A stretch of 64,000 nucleotides of DNA from Laccaria trichodermophora (GCA_018417955.1 JACTVC010000014.1:1116001-1180000), one strand, 5' to 3'; positions 34,483 to 47,368 are shown, counted from the first letter of the stretch. A program made the numbers and translations. Notes: generated by a model not told the origin, from the sequence alone.

Positions 34483-37400
34483 ATGGCTTCATTCGAAGAC
34501 TACGACGAGTTTGGCAACTATATTGGCGCAGACTTGGACTCTGACGAGGAGGAGGAAATCCAACAAGAGCAGTTTTTACAGCAGCCATCAGCCCCTCCTG
34601 CTCCACTAGAAGGTTACGATGATGTTGCAATGGAGGAAGCGAACGATATGGCGCTTATGGAAGTTGATGGTTTGTGGTCGGTTCCAAATATCATACATAT
34701 GGTTTACGTTCCATCCTAGAACCTTCACATAACGCTGTGATTCTTCACGAGGATAAACAGTACTATCCTTCAGCAGAGGAGGTTTATGGCCCGGGGGTGG
34801 AGACCCTTGTCCAGGAAGAGGACGCCCAACCATTGACCGAGCCTATCATCGCCCCAATAAAAGTGCGCAAATGGACGGTGGAGGAGAAAGATATGCCGGA
34901 GACGCGGTTTGACAAAGGGTGCGTTCACTCGTCGTTCGGAGAGAAATTGAACACATTTAACGTGAAACTAGGTTTTTGTTGAACATGACAGCGTTTCCCG
35001 AAATGATTCGAAATGTCGCGGTAGTGGGCCACCTCCATCATGGGAAAACGGCGCTTTTAGATATGCTTGTCTTCGAAACCCATAAACTCATTTGGGACGC
35101 GGATGCCCCAGTAAGTCTCAGCACAGACACGTCTTATGCGCTGCCTGAAGTCTTTTGTTACAGACACGCTACACTGACACTCACATCCTATCTCGAGAAC
35201 GCGCGATATCCATAAAATCCTCTCCTATGTCCCTTATCCTTTCCACTACCTCTGGAAAATCACATCTGGTGCACCTCATCGACACACCAGGGCATGTTAA
35301 TTTCGTTGATGAAGTTGCTTGCGCCATCCGTCTTGCAGACGGCATTCTATTAGTTGTTGACGTTGTAGAGGGGGTAAGCGACTTTGCGCCATAGTAAGAA
35401 ACCTTTTTCTGACTATTTTGCCAGCTTATGGTCGGCACAGAATCTGTACTCAGACATGCTCTACAAGAGGGCGTGAAAATCACTTTGGTCGTCAACAAAA
35501 TTGACAGGCTTATTCTTGAGTTGCGAATCAAGCCCGCCGACGCGTACTACAAAATCAAACACACCATCGAGGAGATAAACACTTTCATAAGGTGCGTGGC
35601 TTCATAGCGAGTGAGAGTCGTTCTCATGTTGGAGGCTGCCAGTGCAATTGATCCCGATTCAGCACTGAGGTTGAGTCCGGAAAACGGGAACGTTGCTTTC
35701 GCCAGTACTGACATGAATTGGTGTTTCACTCTCCGTTCCTTTGCGCAGATGTACGCAGATACTTACGGTAGGAGCTTCTATAGAATGGGAATAAGTCAAG
35801 TCTTATTCATCTTGCAGGTTCTTTGGATGTCGGCTCATTCGCTGATCGATTATGGGGAGACATCTATTTTGTTGAAGACACGCGCAAATTTACCCGAAAA
35901 CCATCCGATCCGGAACATAGCAGAACATTCGTCCACTTCATTTTGGACCCACTATATAAACTTTACAGCCATGTACTCAGCGAAGAAACGGAGGACCTCA
36001 AGGATACATTGAAGGGCCTTGGTATTCAACTCAAACCTGTCATGTTCAAGATGGATGTCCGTCCTCTATTGAAGGCCGTTCTGGACCAATTCTTTGGCCC
36101 TGCGACTGGCCTTGTTGATGTAATCGTTGAAAACATCCCTTCACCAGTCGAGGGTGCTTTGGACAAGGTGATACTTTTACGTTACCTATCCCTATCCCTA
36201 GTTGTTCTGACGCGTCCAATAGGTGGAAGCGACTTACCTAGGCCCACAAACATCTGACGTGGCTGCTTCAATGAAAGCTTGCGATCCAGATGGTCCTGTT
36301 ATGGTACATGTCGCTAAACTTTATCACACCACGGACGCACAATCGTTCAGAGCTTTCGGACGAGTGATGAGTGGCACCCTTCGCAAAGGAACGCCAATTA
36401 AGGTCCTTGGAGAAGGTTACTCACCAGAAGACGAGGAGGATATGATGACCTCAACCGTCGAGAATCTGTGGATCAGCGAATCTCGGTTAGTTCAGATCTT
36501 TCTTTACTTCTGGGAAATTAATGGGTTCGGAACAGCTATTTCATTCCAGCAGATGAAATTCCGGCGGGAAATCTTGTCCTCATTGGTGGTGTGGATGCCT
36601 CTATCTCCAAAACAGCAACTCTCGCAGGAGTCGGCATTGAGGAAGATCTGCACATTTTCCGACCTATCAAGCATATGACACAATCCGTTCTCAAAATCGC
36701 CATTGAGCCCATCGCTCCTTCGGAACTTCCGAAAATGCTTGCCGGATTGCGGAGTATTAACAAATCATATCCGCTTGTATCCACAAAGGTCGAGGAAAGC
36801 GGAGAGCACGTTGTGATCGGTACTGGAGAGCTGTACCTGGATTGTGTGATGCATGATTTGCGCAAGCTATTCTCCGAGATCGAGATCAAGGTATCTGATC
36901 CGGTGACTAAATTCTGCGAGACCGTACTGGAGACCAGTGCTCTGAAATGTTATGCAGACACACCGAACAAGAAGTGAGCTTTTATGTTTTCTTTCAAAAT
37001 TTTTGGAAAGTGATGATATCGACGTAAAGAAATAAAATCACCATGATTGCAGAGCCGTTGGAGCGCGGCATTGCTGAAGATCTCGAACGTGGACGCGTCA
37101 ACATGAGGATGACGGCAAAGGAGAGGGGAAAATTCTTCGAGGAGAAGTATCAGTGGGACTTGCTTGCGTCACGGTCGATATGGGCCTTTGGTCCCGATGA
37201 AAATGGGCCTAATATTCTCTTGGATGACACGCTGCCGTCTCAAGTGAATTCTGTCTTTCTTTCTTCTTGAATCTTTCTCACAACCTTCTAGATCGACAAG
37301 AAGCTGCTGGGAACTGTTAAAGAACACATTAAGCAAGGATTTCAGTGGGGTGCACGAGAAGGCCCCTTATGCGACGAACGTGGGTCTGCATCATTTTGTT

Positions 37401-38157
37401 TCTGGGCAATCGTTGAATCATTTTCCCTGAACTCTTAGCAATGCGAAATGTCAAGTTCCGGCTTTTAGATGCAACCCTAGCCCAAGAACCGATCTTCCGT
37501 GGAGGCGGACAGATTGTGCCCACTGCCCGACGTGTTTGCTATTCTTCATTCCTAATGGTGAGAGCCTCTTCTTCCTGTAGAAAAAATTCGTCTGATGATT
37601 GATAGGCGACGCCAAGACTAATGGAACCGGTCTACTACGTTGAAGTCCAGGCTCCTGCTGACTGTATATCGGCAGTATACACGGTCCTGGCACGCCGTCG
37701 TGGACATGTCACCCAAGACATTCCAAAAGCTGGATCGCCGCTGTACACCGTCAAAGCCCTCATCCCAGTAATAGATGCCAATGGCTTCGAAACTGACCTC
37801 CGAACAGCAACGCAAGGACAAGCCTTTTGTCTGCAAGTGTTTGACCACTGGTCAATTGTGCCAGGTACGACGTGGTGTTTTCTCACAGGAGTTGACAGTC
37901 GAACATGTTTTCAGGTGATCCCACGGACACGAGTATCAAACTTCGACCTCTGGAACCTGCTTCGGGACAAGCATTAGCGAGGGACCTTGTGCTGAAGACA
38001 CGTAGACGGAAAGGTTTGGGCGACCAGATTGCAGTGTCGAAATATCTAGACGATGAGTTTGTGGTGAGTGCTCAAGCTGAGCCTTTCTCGATCCTTGTTG
38101 ATGTAATTTCCGCAGTTGGCCCTGTCTGCTTCTGGTCATGCTGATCTGCTAGGTTAG
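34483..38157 (+). CDS. SNU114: U5 snRNP GTPase Snu114 (EFTUD2)
   Basis: EF-2-like GTPase of the U5 snRNP that controls Prp8/Brr2 action during spliceosome activation and disassembly. The acidic N-terminus begins [15 protein letters not shown] and includes DLDSDEEEE. Next come [19 protein letters not shown] and MPETRFDKG, then the GTPase domain: P-loop [13 protein letters not shown] (35026-35060), switch region around [32 protein letters not shown], and [19 protein letters not shown]. Later domains show [50 protein letters not shown] and [20 protein letters not shown]. It ends [13 protein letters not shown] with TAG at 38155-38157. At least ten introns. Intact as read. Confidence 0.92.
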
Positions 38158-38264
38158 AGTGTCGGCTTGAGTTGTCTCGAAAGATGGTGAAATCACTGCA
38201 AAGCTTGATTGATTTTGTGTTGCTAACCACGTACAACAAAAATACCATGCCACCATTCTTTACT

Positions 38265-38553
38265 TTAGTGACTCTCACCCATGAAGCATTGAAGGATAGG
38301 TTGCAGGTATGCATGTTCACTCCCCTTAGCTTTTGTATTACTGCACCGCCTTGCATGCCCGAAGTCAATAATGGTCACTCCTGAGTCACCAATAAGAATG
38401 TTGTCTGGACGGATGTTATCATGAAGTACACCTGCACGATGGACGGAGGCCAGCGTCGACACAGCAGCTTCACTAATTGGAAGTGGATTGTCAGAATTGG
38501 AGGAACAAGTTTTGACAAAGTCATGAATCCTACCTTTCGGTGGCTGTTAAGTT
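38265..38553 (-). pseudogene. 5'-truncated copy of agaricomycete kinase-like gene
   Basis: Corresponds to the last part of the kinase-like gene at 58016-60295. It starts inside the segment NLTATE, keeps the same 50-nt-class intron (GTAGGATT...TTAG), then reads EAAVSTLASVHRAGVLHDN, IRPDNILIGDSG, VTIIDFGHARRC and ends FMGESH with TAA. The catalytic loop has HDNIRPDN where the full gene has HDDIRPYN, so the loop Asp is replaced by Asn. Upstream of about 38553 the similarity stops abruptly: no N-lobe, no Gly-rich loop, no Lys. It cannot make a working kinase. Just 3' of SNU114, opposite strand. Confidence 0.7.
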
Positions 38554-39157
38554 CCTTCAGGTGGATTAGTTGTTTGAAATGATTCTACTGAAAAATCAAT
38601 GTCGGTTGAGATTATGGATTAAAGGGTTTTTCGAGAGGTTGCTACTCACCCAGTGCCTGCAATTCAGTAGTCTTCAAATTCTGTTCTTTCGTGAAGCATC
38701 TACACATACGCAGTGCGGGGACAAGCAACGAATTTTACAAATCGCGAGATGACTAAGGCAGAGGGATGATAACGTACCCTCAGGAGGTGGAGGCTTACAA
38801 CCTGGCTTCGGTTCAGGTTGATTGAGGTGAACGTCCTCAAAAAAGTGATCTGTCCACCTAATCATAAAAAATAGACGCGATATCAATTCCAATTCGTGTC
38901 GTCCAGAAAGAAGGTTCGATTTCGCCGTAGAATACTCCCAGCTCTACCCAACCGCAACGCGAGGTTAAATTTTGCCCTGTAATAGATTTCAATGCACATG
39001 TGGTCGTGTGAAAGTGTTCCTGATGCCACGTATACCTTCAAGCTTGATCTCGGTATTTAGGAATTGACGCTCCCCGCAAACAAATTTACAGCTCATCACC
39101 CACTCGTTCCTCTTTCCTTCTCTTCTTATATTTTTCTTTCTGGTCCTTCGTATTACA
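38554..39157. other. Intergenic, upstream of calnexin
   Basis: About 600 bp; the right part is the calnexin promoter. It is pyrimidine-rich right before the ATG (TCCTTCTCTTCTTATATTTTTC). The left part gives no recognisable coding frame. Confidence 0.45.
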
Positions 39158-41226
39158 ATGCGAAGCGTAGCGCTCTCTGTTATCGCCCTCGCCGCCTCTG
39201 GCGCGTTGGCACAATCTGACGCTCCCAAGCCGACGTTTACAGTGAGCCATCGTCTCGACTGGATCGACCTGCTCAGACCACTGACGTATGTGTAGCCTAC
39301 CAACATCAAGGCACCTTTCGTTGAGCAATTCACGGAAGACTGGTCAGAACGTTGGACGCCCTCGGAAGCTACGAAGAAAACTCCCGTCGGCGGCGAAACA
39401 TTCAGTTACGTTGGCAAGTGGGAGGTTGAGGACCCTGCCATTTCTGTCATCGAGGGAAAGAAAGGTCTTGTCGCCAAAAGCAAGGCCGCCCACCACGCCA
39501 TTTCTGCCCCCTTTGCGACGCCCATTGACTTCAAGGACAAGCCCTTGGTCGTTCAATACGAAGTCAAATACCAGAAGGGTGGTAACTGCGGCGGTGGTTA
39601 CGTCAAGCTTCTGGAGGATGGCTTCCAGACCAGCGGAAAGGAGTTCTCAGACACTACTCCCTGGGTGGTTATGTTCGGCCCTGATCTGACGTGTCCTGGC
39701 ACCAAGGTAAACCATATGTCGTGTCCATCGCTTCCCTGGCGCTAACGGGTTGTGTTTCAGGTGCACTTTATCTTCCGTTATAAGAGTCCTAAGACTGGCA
39801 AAACCGAGGAGAAGCACCTCAAGCTTCCTCCCCGTCCCTCTATTGAGAAGTTGACTAATCTCTACACCCTCATTGTTCAGTAAGCACAACTTTTCCAGCC
39901 GAGTTAACGCCAATTCTTATCTACTTTGCAGTCCTAATAACACTTATAATGTACTCATCAACGGCGAGAGTGACAAGACTGGAAGTCTCCTTGAGGATTT
40001 CGAGCCTCCGGTTAACCCTTCGAAGGAAATCGATGACTCTAATGATAAGAAGCCTGAGGACTGGGTTGAGGAGAAGACAATCGCCGACCCTGATGCCAAG
40101 AAGGTTAGTCAATTTTTCAGTCAGTCAGAAATGTCGTCGCTGATGAGGTTTTAAAGCCCGCTGACTGGGATGAGGACCAACCATACGAAATTCTCGACGA
40201 GGAAGCCGTGAAGCCCGAAGGCTGGTTGGACAACGAACCCCTCAGCATTCCGGACCCTGGTAAGTTGTTTTTCTAGGTGTAACCAAACATCAACTTATTA
40301 TATCTGCAGATGCTACCAAGCCTGAGGAGTGGGATGACGAAGAGGATGGTGATTGGATCGCCCCCACTGTTGCCAACCCCAAGTGCGCTGAAGCCCCCGG
40401 TTGCGGTGAATGGAAACGGTTAGTCATTCTCCTCTTCTAAGTCAGAGTCACTGTTTGATTTATCGACTTCAATCAGACCTTTCAAGGCCAACCCCGAATA
40501 CAAAGGAAAATGGTATGCCCCCAAGATCGACAACCCCGCATACAAAGGCGTCTGGGCTCCCCGCAAGATTCCCAACCCCAACTTCTTTGAGGACCTCACC
40601 CCAGTGAAATCTTTGTCTAAAATTGTAAGTGTATAGCGACAAGTGGGGGACTCTCACTAATACCTCATCTAGGGTGGTGTTGGAATTGAACTGTGGACCA
40701 TGACTGAGGATATCTTGTTCGACAACATCTACATTGGTCACTCCCCTGAAGACGCCAAGGCATTCGCAGCTGAGACCTTCGAGGTAAAGAAGCCTCTCGA
40801 GGTCGCCGCCGAGAAGCCATTGGCCTCTGATGACGAAGAGGAAGAGAAGCCCTTGTTCAAGGACGACCCTATTGTCTGGATCCGCTCCAAGGTTCAATCC
40901 TTCGTTGAAGCCGCCAAAGTCGACCCTCTCGATGCCTTCAAGACTCAACCCGAGACTGGCGCCGCACTTGTTGGTGCCCTAATCACACTCTTTGGAATGC
41001 TCGGAGTTCTCTTCAGCATCATTGGCGGTGCCTCCAAGCCCGTCGTCACCAAGGTTTGTGTTACTACACGTTAATATATTCGACGCTAACACGTCTTCCT
41101 TAGTCGGCCAAGAAGACAGATGCCGTTACCCCTGATGACAAGAAGAAAACCGAGAAGGCACCTGTGGCCCCTGCTGGTGATGTAAAGAAGGACGAGGGCA
41201 ACTTGAAGAAGCGCAATGTGAAGTAG
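39158..41226 (+). CDS. CNX1: Calnexin
   Basis: ER membrane lectin chaperone that binds monoglucosylated N-glycans on folding glycoproteins. ATG at 39158 with signal peptide [18 protein letters not shown]. The luminal lectin domain has [45 protein letters not shown] and [18 protein letters not shown]. The P-domain arm carries type 1 repeats ([32 protein letters not shown]) and type 2 repeats ([20 protein letters not shown]). [21 protein letters not shown] closes the lectin fold. One membrane segment ([21 protein letters not shown]) is followed by a short Lys-rich cytosolic tail ending KKRNVK. Stop TAG at 41224-41226. About ten short introns. Confidence 0.93.
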
Positions 41227-41573
41227 ATGGACTGCTTGTAATCACTAAAATGCGAAGGGGGGGGGGCTTTTCTGTGGTATGCCTATCGAACTTGCGTTCC
41301 TCCGTATATGTTGTCGATTAGCTACTTGTTTCGATACTTGGCTACCTCGATAGCGCTGGGAGAGCGTTGTCGAGGTTGTGATAACTACTCTACTAAATGC
41401 GAACTAAAAGCAAAAACATTACATTCTCGTTGAGCTTGTTTACGTCGGGAGATGCTGCCAAACAGATAAATGAGTTCAAGTGGTTGACTTTTTTCTCGTT
41501 TATGATTCGGTTAGACGTTTCTCTAAAGTTGTGCAAATCTCTACAACGGTCCCTTCGTTTTTCTTTCCTTACA
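41227..41573. other. Intergenic between calnexin and DUS2
   Basis: Calnexin 3' untranslated region, including a run of G at 41258-41267, and the DUS2 promoter. No gene seen. Confidence 0.5.
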
Positions 41574-42993
41574 ATGTCGCGCCGCTCCCACTCCTCCTCA
41601 CCCTCGCCCCGATGTACAAAACGTTTGAAGAGGGACCATCTCACCAAGGAGGACTTCAAGAATGGTGTATTTCTCGCTCCCATGGTACGGTCTGGTGCAT
41701 GTGAGTAACTAAATTTTACAGATGTGATATCATAATCTTATAAGCAGTGCCCACACGCTTGTTCGCTCTGAAACACGGTGCTACCCTCGTATGGGCCCCA
41801 GAGATCGTCGACAAAGCTATCCTTCATTCCACACGTGAAGTTGATCGTGAGTTGTCTTCGAATATGCCACTATAACACGTTCAAACCGATAATCGCAGCT
41901 ATAACCGGCGTTATTTCGTACAATGGCGCCTCCCGTGCCATTTTCGCGACGCATCCAATCGAAAAACCTTACCTCATCTATCAAATTGGTTCATCAGACC
42001 CCGAACTCGCGGTCCAAGCCGCCAAAATGGTGATGCAAGACGTATCCGGCATCGACCTCAACTGCGGATGTCCGAAACCTTTCTCAACGCACGCCGGGAT
42101 GGGAGCGGCGCTGCTCACCAACCCGGACTTGCTCTGCTCCATCCTGACTGCGTTGAGGCGAGAAATGCCCCCCGAGATAACCGTCACTGCGAAGATCCGC
42201 TTGCTTCCCTCCCAAGAGGATACTTTGAAGCTCGTGGAAAGGATCGTGAATACGGGGATAAGCGCGTTGACGGTTCATTGTCGGACAAGGAATATGCGGG
42301 AGAAAGACCGGGCTGTTATTGAGCGGTTGAGGGAGATTGTTGAATTTGTTGAAGGGTTGGGGAGGGGTATTGCTGTGGTTGAGAATGGTGATTGTATGAG
42401 CTGGGAGGACGCGAAGAGGGTGCGGGAGACGACTGGAGCGCATTCGGCCATGATCGCGCGAGGAGCTGAAGCCAACCCTTCTTGCTTCTCCTCGAACCCT
42501 CTCAAGGATATCGAAAAGACCCTTATACCCGCTTATCTTCGTTTGGTATGCATTTTTGCATACACGTATCATCACACCCGCTAATGCCTACAGGCAGGGC
42601 AAATACCTCGACAATCATTGGGGTTTAACAAAGTTCTGCGTAGCACAATTCAAGGCTCCTCGGATTGTTTACAAAAAGGCAGATGCAACCGCACTCAAGC
42701 AAACTCTGGCACAGGCCAAGGGTTATGACGACATGAGTTCATTTGCTGGCTCTTGGACGGGCGAGAACGAAATGCTCGAAATTATCAAAGCGATTGAAGA
42801 GAGACCTCCCAGGGACCACCGTATGATAATGGCTACTTCTATGGCACACGATCATGCCTCGAATGTCGCAGAAATTGAGAATGACCCTTATATCACGCCC
42901 GAGGGTACCCAAAATCCCGAACCCCCCGGCTCTGGAGCTCCTTTTCTTCCAGCTGACATGGGACGAAATCTTCGTCTGGCCAAGATCCAATGA
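41574..42993 (+). CDS. DUS2: tRNA-dihydrouridine(20) synthase, Dus2/Smm1 type
   Basis: FMN enzyme reducing uridine 20 in the tRNA D-loop with NADPH. I start at 41574 (MSRRSHSSSPSPRCTKRLKR); an in-frame Met far upstream would add an unlikely leader. Motifs: GVFLAPMVRSG (FMN phosphate region), LVWAPEIVDKAIL, PYLIYQIGSSDPELAVQAA, the active-site loop GIDLNCGCPKPF with the catalytic Cys, MGAALLTNPDLL, ITVTAKIRLLPS, ALTVHCRTRNMREKDRA, VVENGDCMSWEDAK and AMIARGAEANPS. GKYLDNHWGLTKFCVAQF is characteristic of Dus2. No double-stranded-RNA-binding domain follows, as in yeast Smm1. Stop at 42993, convergent with the carboxylase gene. Confidence 0.9.
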
Positions 42994-43139
42994 CACCTAC
43001 GCCAGGCGGCGGCATAATGACAACTGCAATTTGATTCGGAATTCCAGCCTTCAGAAGATCCTTTGTATTCTACTATATACATGAAGCCGTTGATTCTACA
43101 CTGTCCTCGTTAATGCTCCTTCCTCCAATTTATTGCTAA

Positions 43140-46100
43140 TCAAGGCAACGGCGGCTCCGCCTCATCTGCTTCGATTTCAACCAACTCCCGACCCTCCTCC
43201 ACCATCTCGCCGTTCTTGCACCCAACTGCTTTCACCACCCCTGCTGCATCGGCACGAAGCACGGTCTCTGTCTTCATGCTCTCCAATACAATGATGGCCT
43301 GCCCTTTCTCGACGCGGTCGCCGAGCTTCACTCGCACGTCAACCACCAGACTGGGCATCGGCGCTTTCAGGGCTCCCTTCGTTGCTTTCAAGAGATCCCC
43401 ACCAAGGGACAGTAACCAATTTGGCGAAGGCAAAACAAGCGTCGTTTTGTGTCGATCGCTAAATACATGAAGGCGCTCCATGGTGTTGGGCGACGATGAA
43501 GCAGGGAGTGCTGCTGGCGGGGATTGAGAGACGATGGTCGTTTGGGAGTAGTTCGCGTCTAGCTGTGTGGAAATTGTGGTTGGCGAGGATAACGTAGCTG
43601 GTACATTGGAAAACTTTGTGGTGCCCTTTGATGTATTCACGGTAACGTCGAAGCGCCCTGGGGTAGTGTTTGCGACATTGACAGTCACCCGTTGATCGGA
43701 CGTGTTCTCAGCCTGTAGAGTGACAACACGTTCGTATTTGTCCCCTCCAAATCGACGCGAGGTGAGCGATGTCCAAGGCGAAACTTGTGTGGTTGACCCA
43801 ATTGAACCTGAATGGTCTCGGAGAGCAACAAAAAGAGCGGCTTGCGCAAGGATTTGAGGACTCGGCTCCTCTACCGGCGGGAACAGTTCGTCAAAGTGTT
43901 TCTGTTAGTTAATTAGTTTCCTTGCGATGTAAAGTAGTGATGGAACGAACAGGAATGAACCCCGTCTCGACTTCCTCGTTGATAAAGGATTTATTGCCTG
44001 CCAACGTTCTTAAAAATTCTACATTGGTGGATACACCAACGACGCGGTACTCATCCAATGCCTTGCGCAACATGCGCAGAGCCTCCGTCCTGTCTCTTCC
44101 ATGAACAACTACTTTCGCAATCATGGGGTCGTAGAAAACTCCTATCAGAGCCCCCTGTGTGAAGCCCTGCTCAATTCTGAGGGATGGAGTAATGGAAATG
44201 GAGTCATGCGAGGAGAGCGAGGGTGTCAACGCTGACCGGGTGGAGGTTTGAGAGGGAGGAAGAGGAGCAAACGGAGGTGCGAAGATGTGTGTTGGAGTGG
44301 GCGTTGAGAGGTAGAGAAGAGATCCAGAGTCTGGAAGGAAGTTGTTTCGCGGGTTTTCAGCGTATATGCGCGCTTCGAATGCATGACCAACAAGAGGGAT
44401 ACATTCTTGAGCGAGCGGAAGAGGATTTCCAGATGCAACCTTTGGTCCAAGATGAGCATCCGGATAAACCAAGACGGGCGAATGTGCCAACCTCTAATTG
44501 CCATTCGACGAGATCAAGACCTGTAACCATTTCAGTGACAGGATGTTCGACTTGTAAACGGGTATTCCTTAAGATGCCCTGTTAGTTCATAAAAAGTTGT
44601 ACCAAAATTTAACCTACATCTCCATAAAATAAAACCTCTGGGTATCATTGTCGAAAATAAACTCGACGGTTCCTGCGCCAACATAGTTGACGGCGCGTGC
44701 GGCAGCTATGGCTTTGGCACTGAGGTCTGCACGGAGTTCAGGAGAGAGACCAGGTGCAGGGGCCTGAAACATAATGTTAACCGTATTTACGAAGAAAGCA
44801 AAACGACGTACCTCCTCAATAATCTTCTGGTTTCGTCTCTGGACAGAACAGTCACGTTCCCAGAGACTTACGACACCGCCCAGGCTATCCGCAAAAACCT
44901 GGACTTCCACATGTCTAGGTCGCTCAATGTACTTTTCAACAAGTACGGTGTCATTCCCGAACGCTTTGAGAGATTCTCGTTGTGCAGACAAAAGCGCTTC
45001 GTTGAACGCAGCAACGGTAGGCGTCGTCACGGTCCTCATACCTTTGCCACCTCCTCCATGGATAGCTTTAATAAGCACAGGAAAACCTTGAAAGCCTTTA
45101 GTACGAGTCGTCATCAGAAAAAGCCCGATAACGCACCTATTTGTTGAGCCTGCTCAAACAAGAAGGTTGCATCCTGGTTCTCCCCATGATAGCCAGGAAC
45201 ACATGGTACTCCAGCACCTTGATAGCTCTGAGTCCGTCACTATGTTCCGTGCAGCACCTCACAAAAACTCACTCGACATGATATTCTTGGATTCACTGTA
45301 AACATGGTAAATCAAAAAGAAGTTAAATTACAAGATAAGCGTCGAACGAACCTTTTCGAGCCCATGCTGACAATGGCGCTTGCGGGAGGTCCAATGAAAA
45401 CAATCCCCGCCTCTGCGAGACGTTCCGAAAAGGTCGCATTTTCGCTCAGAAATCCATACCTGTCACAAGCCTTGTGAATCTGGGTTGCTTGTGACGGGCT
45501 TATGGAATGTACCCTGGATGAACAGCCTGGGTGAAGATCAGCACCATGTAAAGAACGGTAGCGTGTAGGTTCTACCTGCGCGCCGCTACGACGACAGATA
45601 TCTATTATCTTGTCCATTCTTAGCTAGTGCATTGCTCAGCAAAACACGCGAGTGCTCCAGAACGCAAGGACTGACGTAGCTCTCAGCAGAGGGGGCGGGA
45701 CCGATATTGTACGCCTCGTCCGCCTATAGAATTGCATATGTCAACGATATCCAGGAAAGAACAACGTAAACAATGTGCACCATTTGAACATGAAGTGAAT
45801 CCTTGTCCACATCGCTATAGACCGCCACAGTCTTGATGCCCAACTTCTTAGCTGTACGAATGACGCGACATGCAATCTCTCCCCTAAATCAACAGTTAAA
45901 TCCCAACGTCAAAAGGCAGAAACAAACTGACTTGCCTGTTCGCGATGAGGATTTTGTCAAAGTGGGGCTTGCGTGCAATCCGGGTCAACCCTTGCCATCC
46001 GTAGAGTTATAATCTCGTCGAAATCTTTAAATATCAGCTCACCGTGGCTTTCAGTCGTGTAACATTTCTTCTGAGTCCTCCACGGGGTCCCTAAACCATA

Positions 46101-46235
46101 TCCTCTTGTCGGTGTCGATGTTACCTTATTTGCCGGTCGTGACGTCGTTCCTCGGTGGCTATTGCCAGTGGACAGGCGACTCAAGGATGTCGGTAGGCAT
46201 CTCGAGGTTACAGAACGTTTGGTGGTCGGTATCAT
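43140..46235 (-). CDS. MCCA: 3-methylcrotonyl-CoA carboxylase alpha (biotin) subunit
   Basis: Mitochondrial biotin enzyme of leucine breakdown; this subunit carries biotin carboxylase and biotin carrier domains. The N-terminus (from Met 46235) is rich in Arg, Ser and Thr with few acids, fitting a mitochondrial presequence. The biotin carboxylase part includes [38 protein letters not shown], the ATP-grasp loop [56 protein letters not shown] and [13 protein letters not shown]. The carrier domain has the biotinyl Lys in [14 protein letters not shown] rather than AMKM also occurs in other MCC subunits. It ends at 43140. The beta partner is not in this window. Confidence 0.9.
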
Positions 46236-46799
46236 GATTCACGAATACGTTCTTTGGTATGCTGAAGAAGGTGGGTAGTGCTAAAACTTGGAACGGGTTA
46301 CGGAACACGGCAAGTCCAGCCAAGATCCGAATCACATGACCTATAATGCGACGCGACAAGGACGCGACGCGCGATACTAAATCTTGACTAAATCGCGCTT
46401 GGGGGCCACTTACCATCAGTTATCAAGATACTTGTTGGACCGAGAGGTGATATACATAAGAAGGTAAAACTAGCCAATGGAAGAGACCATATTGTTTGTA
46501 CGAAGATATAAAGCCAAAGGGAGATGGCATGGCTGCAGCCCGCCCAGCAGGATGATCAGTTGAATTTGAGTCGAATACCGAATATCCTTTGCGGGATGCT
46601 ACGAGTAGTACCATGATGATGGTGGGATATCTTCTACGTTGAGAGCTCTCGACAGCCTCGATTGCCCATGATGATGTGCTTGTTGAATGAATGAATGTGA
46701 ACAATTGGACAGAGTTAGCCTCCACATGGGTGAATAGTTGCCTATCAGTAATCGAGTAGGGGCGCAAAATCATGAAAAAGAAACGAGACATTTTCTGCC
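46236..46799. other. Intergenic, upstream of MCCA
   Basis: Contains the MCCA promoter and the region 3' of the tRNA gene. An open frame on the minus strand (46423-46809) starts inside the tRNA and shows no family motif. Confidence 0.45.
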
Positions 46800-46883
46800 T
46801 GACCCCCACCCGAGTCGAACGGATGACCTTGTGGAACTTCCAGATCTGGAATCACACGCTCTAATCCACTGAGCTAGGGGGCC
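46800..46883 (-). tRNA. tRNA-Trp (CCA), with intron
   Basis: Reads GGCCCCC (acceptor), TA, D-stem GCTC...GAGC with loop AGTGGATTA, G, anticodon arm TGTGA-TTCCAGA..., and T arm ATCCG-TTCGACT-CGGGT. The 3' acceptor strand GGGGGTC pairs with the 5' strand, with discriminator A at 46800. The arm is ten bases too long, so an intron of about 10 nt follows position 37. TTCCAGATCTGGAA lets the intron pair with the anticodon CCA, as usual in split tRNA precursors. The loop and the GGGGTCA end fit eukaryotic tRNA-Trp. One weak point is an A-C mismatch at the base of the anticodon stem. Box A-like (TAGCTCAGTGG) and box B-like (GTTCGACTC) promoters are internal. Confidence 0.75.
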
Positions 46884-47368
46884 TGTATCTGAATACCTTT
46901 AAAGGCGTAGATGAGGTTATAATCCGTCTCAGGCTCTCCTTATCATAAAGCGCCACCACTAACTCCTCAAGCTTCAAGCTTCAAGGACCAACCGCATTTG
47001 AGACGAAAAACAATTGAGCTGTAGTAGTATAATGATAAGTGGGTTACAGAACAAGAAAAATGCATATGTGGTTCGAAAATGAGTGTAGAGGACCTGGGGT
47101 GGACTGTGTCATCTAAGTGTCAGAAAGGAACAGACAAGAAACCCAATGTGAAACGACCGTGGAGGCAGGTGAAAGGAAAAGAACTAGGGATCCACGGGTA
47201 AATAGCTGTGTATAAAGTATAGCGTGACGATCAACCTGAATTGAATGTGTGGAGTCCTTCCCTCCCTTAGTTGCATGTTCTGTTGCTGCGCCTCCGCGTG
47301 TATGTATATGGATCCATCGTTTGAATGAAAGTTCAACTGCCCATGCATGTTCCTTCCTCCCTCCAAGC
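46884..47368. other. Intergenic, tRNA 5' flank and SKT5 3' region
   Basis: No gene seen. A short direct repeat CAAGCTTCAAGCTTCAAGG lies at 46967-46985. Confidence 0.45.

Noticed and set aside
40469..40948. 159-codon frame antisense to calnexin
   Set aside because: It is the complement of conserved P-domain and lectin codons; codon bias of calnexin explains it.
41258..41267. Run of ten G after calnexin
   Set aside because: Simple homopolymer in a 3' untranslated region; nothing else nearby supports a function.
42084..42575. 163-codon frame antisense to DUS2
   Set aside because: Complement of conserved enzyme sequence; no motif of its own.
46423..46809. 128-codon open frame on the minus strand
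   Set aside because: It begins inside the tRNA gene, has no family motif and shows no constraint.
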